6,400 bases of DNA from JAUWNJ01 sp034190305 (GCA_034190305.1 JAXHSV010000179.1:1-6400), one strand, 5' to 3'. Positions 1 to 6,172 are shown, counted from the stretch's first letter. Numbers and translations are program-made. Notes: generated by a model from the letters alone, not told the origin.

Positions 1-560
1 GTCAAATCATTGACTCCCAGGATACGGGCGTTTCCGAAGATCGATATCTGCCCGCGAGACGCCAAGCCGTAATCAAATGCCATTGCAGGTTTGAACACAA
101 GCATCAAGTCCATGCTCAGATAGCGCGTAACGCCGCCGAACGTTCCTCTGACCGTTATTTGGCAACGATTCGAATCCAACTGGTTGAACCAGTAGCAGAA
201 GGACTTCCCCTCTATCTGTATATCGGGAATCAGGACGGAATCGCTTGTATTGGTTACATATTCGCCGTCGAGATTGGTCGTTCCGTCCAGACGATCAGCC
301 AGGGCCTCCCTCAAATTGGCGCAAAATGTCTCTTCCGTGGTGTTACCGGGCAATCTGATACCATCGAGAACATTGAGCATGAACGCCAACCCGCCCTCAG
401 CGGCCATTTGAGCCTCGGCAGAGTTGCGGCAGTTGTTGCTTTTTTGCATGTCCAGGTCGGTAGTTAAGGTAAAAGCCATTGCCAGCGCGCTGAAAATCGC
501 CAGGAGCAGAAAAGCCAACACATAAGCAAATCCGTAATTATTTTTCTTCGACGGTCCCAT
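1..560 (-). CDS. PilX-like prepilin paralogue, partial (C-terminus beyond left edge)
   Basis: Reading leftward from an ATG at 560, the frame stays open to the window edge (186 codons visible). The N-terminus is MGPSKKNNYG followed by a hydrophobic segment at residues 11-31, then TTDLDMQKSNN and the AAEGGLAFML region at residues 53-62. This is the layout of PilX-type pilus assembly proteins: short basic leader, membrane/packing helix, then a helix rich in Ala, Gln and Glu. It is a tandem paralogue of the gene upstream (622-1986). I count 49 identical residues in the first 60, an almost gap-free alignment and clearly lower identity afterwards; the AFDYG-ASRG block (161-170) is conserved. Two Cys (122 and 133) match a Cys pair in the paralogue. 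A strong Shine-Dalgarno sequence precedes the ATG. Product is inferred to be a pilus or pseudopilus component; precise role unknown. Confidence 0.8.
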   Translation of the reverse strand, partial: MGPSKKNNYGFAYVLAFLLLAIFSALAMAFTLTTDLDMQKSNNCRNSAEAQMAAEGGLAFMLNVLDGIRLPGNTTEETFCANLREALADRLDGTTNLDGEYVTNTSDSVLIPDIQIEGKSFCYWFNQLDSNRCQITVRGTFGGVTRYLSMDLMLVFKPAMAFDYGLASRGQISIFGNARILGVNDL

Positions 561-621
561 TATTAATCCCTCCTTGCTATGAACCGGTCGGTTATTTTTT
601 CTCCTGTAATTGAGAATTTCA
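561..621. other. Intergenic gap between the two PilX-like paralogues
   Basis: Sixty-one bases containing the ribosome-binding site of the downstream paralogue and no recognisable promoter. The only structure is AACCGGTCGGTT (582-593), a 4-5 bp hairpin too small to act as a terminator in the direction of the operon. Continued transcription through the gap is the simplest reading. Confidence 0.5.
568..575 (-). promoter_or_regulatory. Shine-Dalgarno for the left-edge PilX-like gene
   Basis: Minus-strand AAGGAGGG lies 7 bases before the ATG at 560. It is the strongest ribosome-binding site in the operon and fixes the start of a gene whose protein otherwise lacks an edge-to-edge check. The paralogous gene begins with the same MGPSKK at the homologous position, which supports the choice. 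Confidence 0.75.
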
Positions 622-1986
622 CTACTCGGCGTAACTGCCCGGAATCGGCACCAATTCTTTCGGAAGCAGGAAGCCTGCCGGCGTTTTGTCTTTGCCGCTA
701 CTATCGATGCTAATTGTGTTGTGCCCGTGAAGTGTGGTATCCTTATTCGTCAGGCCCAGAATAGAACCTTTGACCGTTATTGATACATGTCCCCTGAAAT
801 CGACTTTGTCGGCTGCAATAACACCGTTAATCGTGTTCACCTGGGCGCGGAAATCGACGCCGAAACCCGGCCCCAAAACGAATGTTCCCGTTTGCTCTTT
901 GATTTCATCGAATTCAGGGGTGTCCGGCGAGGCTTCGACACCCGGGGAACTGACTTTACTCTTGAAGATTAGCTGACAATCGTCGAACGAGTAGTCGCTT
1001 CCGTCTTCGGTAACAATCATTCCGTTAATCACGCAGTCATTTTTAAACGTAACTACGTTAGGCGCCTCGACATACACAATTCCATTGATGACGACGTCGT
1101 GTCCAAACTGAGGGTTAGTCCCTGCCGCGATGCGGATGTTGTCATAAGTGGCTTTGTTGAGGTTGGAAGACGAATCGATTACCTCGCCCGTCGCCAGATC
1201 GGCGAACTGCTCAGTGTCCACTTCGGGGAATTCCGGTTCAGGGACCGTGTGGACGTGGTTGGACAGGATCGCATCCTTGTCAGTCTCGCCGGCCACTTCG
1301 GCGCTGTTGCCCTGAATTTCAACGGAGGCATCGTCGTCCGTGAGAAACAGTTCCCCCTCAATATTCACGTTGCCTCTAAGGTCTATGGCCCCGCTATCAT
1401 CAAGAATCGAAAGCATCTTTGCTTCGTCGGAGTCATTCACGCCGACCACTTCGGAATGCCCCCAGACCGCGATTTTTCCACGCGAAGCGATACCGTAATC
1501 AAAAGCAGCCGAGGAACTGTTCGTCATTGTAAGGTCAATGGAGACTGTTCGTGAAACGCCTTCCGACTGACCGGTTACAGTCAGTCGGCAAAGATTTTCG
1601 CCCAATTGGGTGAAACTGCAACTGAAACTGTTTCCTCCATAGTTAATAAGGGGGACAGTTACGGCCCCTCCGTTTTGGGCTACGGTTTCGGCGCCGAGAT
1701 TCGTAGTTCCTTCGAGCCGCTCAGCAAGAGAGTCACTAAGGTTATCCAGCAATGTCTCCTCGGTAGTATTGGCTGGAAGTTGAGTGTTTTTCAGTTCCCA
1801 CAGCATGAACGCCAAACCGCTCTCGGCGGCCATTTGCGCCCCGGCAGAGTTACGGGAGTTGTTGCTTTTTTGCAGGTCCAGGTCGGTAGTGGAGGCAAAA
1901 GCCACCGCCAGCGTGCTGAAAATCGCCAGCAGAAGAAGAGCCAGCACGTAGGCAAACCCTTGATTGTATTTTTTCGACGGTCCCAT
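622..1986 (-). CDS. PilX-like prepilin protein with beta-rich C-terminal domain
   Basis: A 454-residue protein from the ATG at 1986. A longer reading from 2013 adds nine residues inside the upstream gene and is unlikely, because the paralogue also starts at MGPSKK and AAAAGGAA (1993-2000) suits this start. Residues 1-10 are a short basic leader ending in Gly; 11-31 are a hydrophobic helix (FAYVLALLLL...). Residues 36-62 hold the polar Gln/Asn-rich helix and AAESGL typical of PilX-type proteins. Glu at +5 of the usual prepilin signal is absent (Leu there), so cleavage by prepilin peptidase is plausible but not certain. The C-terminal half repeats a V-I-N-G-hydrophobic pattern (298-306, 318-326, 384-392), suggesting a beta-solenoid-like passenger. 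Cys123 and Cys133 could form a disulfide. It starts 2 bases after the pilV-like stop, implying translational coupling. Probable minor pilin; partner and surface role are inferred. Confidence 0.8.
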   Translation of the reverse strand: MGPSKKYNQGFAYVLALLLLAIFSTLAVAFASTTDLDLQKSNNSRNSAGAQMAAESGLAFMLWELKNTQLPANTTEETLLDNLSDSLAERLEGTTNLGAETVAQNGGAVTVPLINYGGNSFSCSFTQLGENLCRLTVTGQSEGVSRTVSIDLTMTNSSSAAFDYGIASRGKIAVWGHSEVVGVNDSDEAKMLSILDDSGAIDLRGNVNIEGELFLTDDDASVEIQGNSAEVAGETDKDAILSNHVHTVPEPEFPEVDTEQFADLATGEVIDSSSNLNKATYDNIRIAAGTNPQFGHDVVINGIVYVEAPNVVTFKNDCVINGMIVTEDGSDYSFDDCQLIFKSKVSSPGVEASPDTPEFDEIKEQTGTFVLGPGFGVDFRAQVNTINGVIAADKVDFRGHVSITVKGSILGLTNKDTTLHGHNTISIDSSGKDKTPAGFLLPKELVPIPGSYAE

Positions 1987-1988
1987 AG

Positions 1989-2510
1989 TTAATTCCTTTT
2001 CGTAACGAGCCAACCGGTTGTCAGCACAGGCTGACTCCCGGACGAAACCATAACTTCCACATATATCATCTCGCTGGCGCCATCCGTAAGGATTTCCGAA
2101 AGGTTATCCGGATTTCGCCATGTCAGAGTAATCTGCTGGGACCAACCGGTCATATCGGAAAGCGCTTGTCCGGTTCCGTCCCTTGGCGGGCTGTAGGTTA
2201 CGCCCATCAAGTCATCAAGATCATCGATGTTGCCGACCGTCTGCGGGTCCTCGGCCCCGTCCGGTCCGGGGGGATTGTCGGGTGTTTCAGGGTCCACAAA
2301 GGGTAATTTCAGCGTCCATTCCCGGATTTCCTGAGAAAGATTAATCGCATTGGTAATTTCCCTGGCGTTTGCGTTGACCCGTGTGTTTGACTTCGTCGCG
2401 ACCATAATAGCCGAGACTCCCACGCCCACAATAAAAGACGCAATCAAGGCCTCTATCAATGTAAAACCGCTTCGATCTGCTTGCTTTCGTTGCGTCGTTC
2501 GCTTCAACAT
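1989..2510 (-). CDS. PilV-like minor type IV prepilin
   Basis: A 173-residue protein. Residues 1-15 form a basic leader ending in Gly, and 16-37 start with FTLIE, the classic class III prepilin signal: cleavage expected after Gly15, N-methylated Phe at +1, Glu at +5. A hydrophobic helix follows (ALIASFIVGVGVSAIMVA). Residues 72-100 are rich in Pro and Asp, leading into IDDLDDLMG and SPPRDGTG (95-114); the last third looks beta-rich and contains two Trp. I recall the DDxDD...SPP segment from PilV-like prepilins of Planctomycetota. The ATG at 2510 has GGAGGG (2519-2524) eight bases upstream. A TTG at 2537 would add nine residues including that ribosome site, so I reject it. It sits between the PilC/GspF gene and the PilX-like pair, as minor pilin genes usually do. 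Likely a minor pilin or pseudopilin processed by prepilin peptidase and assembled through the platform protein. Confidence 0.85.
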   Translation of the reverse strand: MLKRTTQRKQADRSGFTLIEALIASFIVGVGVSAIMVATKSNTRVNANAREITNAINLSQEIREWTLKLPFVDPETPDNPPGPDGAEDPQTVGNIDDLDDLMGVTYSPPRDGTGQALSDMTGWSQQITLTWRNPDNLSEILTDGASEMIYVEVMVSSGSQPVLTTGWLVTKRN

Positions 2511-2535
2511 CGAATCCGCCCTCCAAAAGATTCTC

Positions 2536-2563
2536 AAATCCGAAATCCGGAAATCGAAATCCG
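2536..2563. repeat. Short tandem repeat, AAATCCG heptamers
   Basis: Four near-perfect copies of a 7-base unit: AAATCCG at 2536-2542 and 2543-2549, then (after an extra G) AAATCG at 2551-2556, and AAATCCG at 2557-2563. It lies in the 101-base gap between the stop of the PilC/GspF gene and the start of the pilV-like gene. Copy-number variation here could alter spacing within the operon transcript. I recall similar AAATCCG-type intergenic microsatellites from planctomycete genomes, but have not verified this. Confidence 0.65.
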
Positions 2564-2611
2564 AACTTCAGGCTTTCCTGTTATTCTAAAAAACATAGTT
2601 ACGTTGTAATT

Positions 2612-3838
2612 CTACTTCACCAACTGCGACATCTTGAATATCGGGAGAATTATGCTCATGGCGATAAAACCGACCAGAAAACCCATCAGGACGATCATCA
2701 ACGGTTCGATCATAGCCGTTACCGCCTTGATAACGTTCTTCAGTTCCTGTGCGTAGTATTTGGCTATGTCGGTAAGGACATCGGCCAGTCTTCCGGATTC
2801 CTCCCCGGCAGAGACCATCTGGACGACATTTCCGGGCAGCAGGCCGTACCTGGACAGCGGTCCGGCAATCTGCTTGCCGCCCTTGACCGACTTGTGAACC
2901 GCCATCCACATCTGCCTGAAAAACGTATTCCCTGAAACATCCGCGGTAATCTTAAGGGTCTCAAGCATTGGTACGCCGGCGTTAACCATCTCGCCCATCG
3001 TCTGGAGCCCTCGCGTAATGTACAATGCGCGGAAGATGCGCTTCAGCAGAGGCAGGCGAAGTTTTGCCAGGTCCCACCATTTGCAGCCGAAAGGCGTGCG
3101 GATGAAGTACCAGCCCCCCACCACAAGCGCACATACCACCGCGATCACAACATACCAGTAGCCTCGCAAAAAAGCGCTGGTCGCCAACAGCATTGTCGTC
3201 GGCATCGGAAGCAAATCCTCCTTGCCCGCGAAGAGCTTCGTGAACTTCGGTAATACAAAGGTCAGCAGGAAAATGGTTGTGGAAATTGCCATTGTGGCGA
3301 TGATGATCGGATAAACCATCGCCCCGCGAATCATCGAACGCGTCTCAATCTGCTGATGCAGGTAAGCGGAAATCCGCTCCAGCATATGCCCGAAATTTCC
3401 TGACATCTCGGAGGCCTTGACCATGTTGATGTAAAGCGGGCTGAAAACCTTCGGATGCTTTGCCAATGCCTCCGAAAACGGCTTGCCCGCCTCGAGGTCT
3501 TTACGGATCGTGTGCAGAATCTTACGGAACCTGGGGTTTTCAACCTGTTCGGCGATGCTCTCGGTCGCGCCTCGAACGTCAATGCCGGCCTTGATCATTA
3601 CAGACAACTGATTGGTGAAGGTAAAAACGTCCTTAATCCCCGGTCCGAAATCCACGCTGAACGTGCGTATACGCTCAATGAGCGACTTTCCCCCCGCCTT
3701 CATCGGGGAAATCTCCAGCAGGTATCCCGCACCCTGGTTTCGGACAATTGCCGCCGCCTCGGCGAGGCTGCCGGCAGCGATCTGACCGACAGTTACCCCA
3801 CCACCCTGACCTTTCATTTGATACTGGTACATTGCCAT
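2612..3838 (-). CDS. Type II secretion F / PilC-family inner-membrane platform protein
   Basis: A 408-residue protein, the normal length for PilC/GspF. A short cytoplasmic N-terminal region (1-60) is followed by two copies of the T2SSF domain. The first, about 70-193, contains FTNQLSVMIKAGIDV and the KASEMSGNFGHMLERIS block. The second, about 272-395, contains RGLQTMGEMVNAGVP and the matching SAGEESGRLADVLTDIA block. Predicted membrane segments are about 173-196, 227-245 and 376-398, the family topology. The protein sits in the inner membrane, links the assembly ATPase to the growing pilus or pseudopilus, and is essential in characterised systems. The start at 3838 has AGGGG nine bases upstream; an in-frame ATG two codons later is an alternative. 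It heads the operon; no ATPase gene precedes it, since the upstream neighbour is divergent. Which of pilC or gspF it should be called cannot be decided from this window. Confidence 0.93.
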   Translation of the reverse strand: MAMYQYQMKGQGGGVTVGQIAAGSLAEAAAIVRNQGAGYLLEISPMKAGGKSLIERIRTFSVDFGPGIKDVFTFTNQLSVMIKAGIDVRGATESIAEQVENPRFRKILHTIRKDLEAGKPFSEALAKHPKVFSPLYINMVKASEMSGNFGHMLERISAYLHQQIETRSMIRGAMVYPIIIATMAISTTIFLLTFVLPKFTKLFAGKEDLLPMPTTMLLATSAFLRGYWYVVIAVVCALVVGGWYFIRTPFGCKWWDLAKLRLPLLKRIFRALYITRGLQTMGEMVNAGVPMLETLKITADVSGNTFFRQMWMAVHKSVKGGKQIAGPLSRYGLLPGNVVQMVSAGEESGRLADVLTDIAKYYAQELKNVIKAVTAMIEPLMIVLMGFLVGFIAMSIILPIFKMSQLVK

Positions 3839-3869
3839 CGTTATTTACCCCTACGCTTTAACCGCTTCC

Positions 3870-3897
3870 AATAAACCGACTAAATCCGCTTTGACAA
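3870..3897 (-). promoter_or_regulatory. Candidate promoter of the pilus operon
   Basis: On the minus strand TTGTCA (3892-3897, 5 of 6 matches to the -35 consensus) is separated by 16 bases from TTTATT (3870-3875, 4 of 6 matches to the -10 consensus). Transcription would start near 3863, giving a leader of about 25 bases carrying the AGGGG ribosome site. No terminator is visible between the four minus-strand genes, so this may serve all of them. Confidence 0.4.
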
Positions 3898-3916
3898 CCC
3901 AGTTAAAACCTACAAT

Positions 3917-3945
3917 TCACAAAGGGAAGGAGCAAATCATTGTGA
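3917..3945. promoter_or_regulatory. Dyad TCACAA-N17-TTGTGA in the divergent intergenic region
   Basis: A perfect 6-base inverted repeat (3917-3922 and 3940-3945) with a 17-base centre, lying upstream of the candidate pilus promoter and about 100 bases before the MFS start. It could be an operator for a regulator acting on either divergent gene, or a hairpin in a transcript towards the MFS gene. The arms are short and this may be chance. Confidence 0.2.
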
Positions 3946-4007
3946 TTTTTCCTTTTTAGAGCGTTTTGGTTTATTCTGCTAGAATATGTGCCTTTAGCAT
4001 GACAGAA

Positions 4008-4036
4008 TTGTTTCAACTGCGGATACCACATAAAAT
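4008..4036 (+). promoter_or_regulatory. Candidate promoter of the MFS gene
   Basis: TTGTTT (4008-4013) and TAAAAT (4031-4036) are 17 bases apart, an ideal spacing. Transcription would begin around 4042-4044, only about 6 bases before the ATG at 4049, giving a nearly leaderless mRNA. An alternative upstream element is an extended -10, TGCTAGAAT (3977-3985), without a convincing -35 box. The choice between them is open. Confidence 0.35.
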
Positions 4037-4048
4037 TACCTGACAGAA

Positions 4049-5416
4049 ATGATGCTGCAAAACAGACGAAATCCGCCAAAAATGCTTTTTCGCTTTTGCC
4101 TCTACGGCTTCCTGAAAAATCAGCGGTACTACGACCCGTTTCTAATACTTTACTTTCGTCAGGAGGGCTTGAGTTTTTCCGTTATCGGGCTGCTGGTCGG
4201 CTTGCGGGAATTGCTTATCAACATTTTCGAGGTTCCCAGCGGGGCCTTGGCAGATCTCTACGGTCGGCGTCGGTGCATGATATTCAGTTTCTGCGCGTAC
4301 ATTGCTTCGTTCGCTGTCTTTGCGTTTTCGTCGGCAACGTGGCATTTTTTCGCGGCGATGGCCTTGTTCGCTCTCGGCGACGCATTCCGCACCGGCACGC
4401 ACAAGGCCATGATCTTCGACTACCTGCTGCACGAAGGCAGAAGTGATGAAAAAACCAGATACTACGGTACAACCCGGTCGTTCTCGAAAATCGGCTCGGC
4501 TGTTTCCGTTGTTATCGCCTCGGCGATGGTGTTTGGCGCAGCGGGCCTTCAGGCTGACGCAGGCCCGAATGTATATAGATACCTATTCCTCGCCAGCATC
4601 GTCCCTTATGTTATTGGCCTGATTAACTTCGCCGGTTATCCCGATCACCTTGATGGTCTCAACAGACAGACTGTTTCAGTCAGGCGGGTTCTTGGGCACT
4701 TGTACAGCGTCGGAAGACAAACGCTGAAAACTCCGCGCATGCGCAGGCTTATGATTGAGTCGATGGGGTTTGAGGGAACCTACAATGTTGCGAAGGACTA
4801 TCTCCAGCCGGTTATAAAGGTCGCCGCCCTTTCACTTACCTGTTTCGTGGGGTTGGGAGATGTTCAACGAACGGCAGGGCTTATTCTGGTTGTATATGTT
4901 GTATTGCATATTATTGAAAGCCTGGCCTCTCGACGGAGCGATACGGTACGGAGGCGTACCGGCGGAGATGAGCAGGGCGCGAGGTTTCTATGGTGGGCCA
5001 ATCTGTTCATTTTCGCCGCCATTGCCGCAGGGCTTGGGTTGGACTTTCGTCTTGGCGAAACGGCGGCGGGACTGGGGCTGGTTGTAACGATAGTCGGCTT
5101 CCTGGCACTGGCGGCGCTTCAGAACCTCTGGCGTCCAATGCAGGTCGGTCGATTCAGCGATGCCGGCGATCCCGCAAACGGAGCGACCGTTCTGAGTATA
5201 GAATCGCAGGTCAAAAGCCTCTCGGCGGCTGTTCTCGCACCATTGCTGGGTCTGGCGGTGGACTGGTTCAGGTCATTCGACCAGCCGGACGGCAAAGGCG
5301 CTTCGTTCATTCCAGTCGCAACGGCGGGACTGCTGATTACCGCTGCGGTGCTTATCTTTCGCCGGCAGGCAGTCCGACGGAACAATTCTTCACAGACGTC
5401 CGGCAGGAACGTATAA
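4049..5416 (+). CDS. Major facilitator superfamily (MFS) transporter
   Basis: A 455-residue integral membrane protein with about 12 hydrophobic segments in two halves joined by a long basic loop (about 200-240). The MFS motif A between helices 2 and 3 is clear: GALADLYGRRR at 65-75, preceded by EVPSG. A GDAFRTGTHKAMIFDYL block (110-126) resembles a pattern common in drug/H+ antiporter-like MFS proteins. Near the C-terminus, LWRPMQVGRF (360-369) and GATVLSIESQ (378-387) resemble the corresponding second-half signature. It should use the proton gradient to move a small molecule across the inner membrane; the substrate cannot be read from sequence. Start is uncertain: ATGs at 4049, 4052 and 4082 all lack a Shine-Dalgarno sequence, and 4082 (MLFRFCLYGF) would trim a polar 11-residue tail. 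It is divergent from the pilus operon and co-directional with coaD, with no evident functional link to either. Confidence 0.88.
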   Translation: MMLQNRRNPPKMLFRFCLYGFLKNQRYYDPFLILYFRQEGLSFSVIGLLVGLRELLINIFEVPSGALADLYGRRRCMIFSFCAYIASFAVFAFSSATWHFFAAMALFALGDAFRTGTHKAMIFDYLLHEGRSDEKTRYYGTTRSFSKIGSAVSVVIASAMVFGAAGLQADAGPNVYRYLFLASIVPYVIGLINFAGYPDHLDGLNRQTVSVRRVLGHLYSVGRQTLKTPRMRRLMIESMGFEGTYNVAKDYLQPVIKVAALSLTCFVGLGDVQRTAGLILVVYVVLHIIESLASRRSDTVRRRTGGDEQGARFLWWANLFIFAAIAAGLGLDFRLGETAAGLGLVVTIVGFLALAALQNLWRPMQVGRFSDAGDPANGATVLSIESQVKSLSAAVLAPLLGLAVDWFRSFDQPDGKGASFIPVATAGLLITAAVLIFRRQAVRRNNSSQTSGRNV

Positions 5417-5417
5417 T
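5389..5417 (+). promoter_or_regulatory. Probable coaD promoter inside the end of the MFS gene
   Basis: TTCACA (5389-5394, 5 of 6 matches to the -35 consensus) is spaced by exactly 17 bases from a perfect TATAAT (5412-5417). The -10 box overlaps the MFS stop codon TAA (5414-5416). Transcription would start near 5424, leaving a leader of about 75 bases before coaD. It allows coaD to be expressed independently of the transporter. Confidence 0.6.
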
Positions 5418-5498
5418 TGTTTGTCGTCGAACCACATTGCCGTAATGGCGACGGTTTAACGAGTTGTCGGTGTTGAATCCTGATATGAGGTTTTGATT

Positions 5499-6026
5499 AT
5501 GGTGGAGCATCAAAAACGCATAGTTGTTTTTCCGGGCACCTTCGACCCAATCACCAATGGGCATCTTGACGTCATTCAGCGGGGGCGGAAACTCTTCGAC
5601 GAACTTATCGTCGCTGTCGGTACCAATCCGGAAAAAAAGACCCTTTTCTCCGCCAAGGAGCGATTCGATCTGATTGGCAAGGTGCTGGCGGATTATTCTG
5701 ATGTTCGCGTGGAGGCGTTCGACGGGCTGACCGTGGATTTCGCAAAACAGATCGGCGCCGAGGCTATTCTTCGCGGTATCCGGAACAGTAGCGACCTCCA
5801 GTTCGAGTTTCAGGTCGCCCTGACTAACCGCGTGGTGGCCGGTGTGGAAACAGTATTTATTATGACCAACCCGGATTTTGCATTCACTTCCTCGTCACTG
5901 ATAAAGCAGATAGCCTCGATGGGTGGGGATGTTTCCGCCCTGATTCCTCCGCCGGTGATGGATGCCATCCTTTCCAAGCGAAGCGGAATCACCGGAAGCG
6001 ACCATCATCTGGAAGAAACCGATTGA
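5499..6026 (+). CDS. coaD: Phosphopantetheine adenylyltransferase
   Basis: A 175-residue cytoplasmic enzyme that joins ATP and 4'-phosphopantetheine to give dephospho-CoA and pyrophosphate, the penultimate step of coenzyme A synthesis. The nucleotidyltransferase signature is intact: PGTFDPITNGHLDVI at 12-26 with the T/HxGH-type motif TNGH (19-22). NPEKKTLFSAKER (43-55), RGIRNSSD (92-99) and FTSSSLIKQIA (129-139, equivalent to the usual ISSS-L-K/R block) follow in the expected order. Typical CoaD proteins have about 160-170 residues; the excess here is a short polar tail after residue 160 (SGITGSDHH...). I chose the ATG at 5499 because GAGG (5487-5490) lies eight bases upstream; the in-frame TTG at 5493 has worse spacing. 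No intrinsic terminator with a T-run is seen on the plus strand after the stop. Housekeeping gene, very confident. Confidence 0.97.
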   Translation: MVEHQKRIVVFPGTFDPITNGHLDVIQRGRKLFDELIVAVGTNPEKKTLFSAKERFDLIGKVLADYSDVRVEAFDGLTVDFAKQIGAEAILRGIRNSSDLQFEFQVALTNRVVAGVETVFIMTNPDFAFTSSSLIKQIASMGGDVSALIPPPVMDAILSKRSGITGSDHHLEETD

Positions 6027-6062
6027 TCCGGACCGGTAAAACATAGATCGCTCCGAATCGTG

Positions 6063-6103
6063 AAAAAAAAGACGGCATCAGGGGAGGGGGGCCTGACGCC
6101 GCC
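6063..6103 (-). terminator. Strong intrinsic terminator (minus strand)
   Basis: On the minus strand the arms 6103-6092 and 6082-6071 pair over 12 positions (10 Watson-Crick and 2 G-U). The loop is CCCCCCTCC, and eight T's (6070-6063) follow immediately. Read on the plus strand the two G-U pairs become A-C mismatches and no T-run follows, so it is oriented to end minus-strand transcription. It does not serve coaD but may shield coaD from antisense transcription. Confidence 0.85.
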
Positions 6104-6172
6104 TAAATAACTCGGCCAAGGGAGGGAGCCCGGCCGAGGAGCCTCATGTCTTTCGCTATTCTTCCTTTCCTC
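6063..6172 (-). ncRNA. Putative small RNA with two C-rich-loop hairpins
   Basis: A self-contained transcription unit of about 110 bases. Its promoter-like element (6179-6207) would start transcription near 6172. The 5' part is purine-rich and unstructured (GAGGAAAGGAAG at 6172-6161 on the minus strand). Hairpin 1 has a perfect 7-bp stem (CTCGGCC 6138-6132 with GGCCGAG 6117-6111) and the loop GGGCTCCCTCCCTT. Hairpin 2 is the intrinsic terminator, with a loop containing six consecutive C's. No convincing reading frame is contained in it. The two-hairpin, C-rich-loop plan resembles the actinobacterial 6C RNA and the UCCC-loop small RNAs of Staphylococcus in architecture only; homology is not claimed. 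Loops of this kind in known RNAs pair with Shine-Dalgarno regions, so a trans-acting role in translation is possible. An alternative is that the terminator belongs to a longer minus-strand transcript. Confidence 0.5.

Noticed and set aside
582..593. AACCGGTCGGTT with a following T-run as a terminator
   Set aside because: The T-run lies on the plus-strand side, whereas the flanking genes are on the minus strand, and the stem is only 4-5 pairs.
1606..1992. 128-codon plus-strand frame opposite the PilX-like gene
   Set aside because: It is antisense to a gene with clear prepilin features and a paralogue. A similar plus-strand frame appears opposite the left paralogue only because the underlying genes are homologous.
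2588..2605. Weak minus-strand hairpin followed by T's after the PilC/GspF stop
   Set aside because: Stem of about five pairs including one G-U, with A/U pairs dominating; too unstable for an efficient terminator within an operon. At most a site of partial attenuation.
3455..3874. 139-codon plus-strand frame opposite the start of the PilC/GspF gene
   Set aside because: Complement of a confidently identified gene; the translation has no recognisable features.
3891..3916. Plus-strand TTGACA (3891-3896) with TACAAT (3911-3916) as an MFS promoter
   Set aside because: The spacer is only 14 bases, too short for a normal sigma-70 promoter, despite good individual boxes.
4990..5445. 151-codon plus-strand frame overlapping the end of the MFS gene
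   Set aside because: Shifted-frame shadow of the transporter; rich in Arg and Gly, as expected from GC-rich out-of-frame reading, with no membrane segments.
6103..6147. Minus-strand 14-codon frame starting ATG at 6147 within the small RNA
   Set aside because: The nearest ribosome-like purine run is about 13 bases away, the frame runs straight through hairpin 1, and the composition (Arg, Leu, Gly) simply reflects the GC-rich stem. Structure explains the sequence better than coding.
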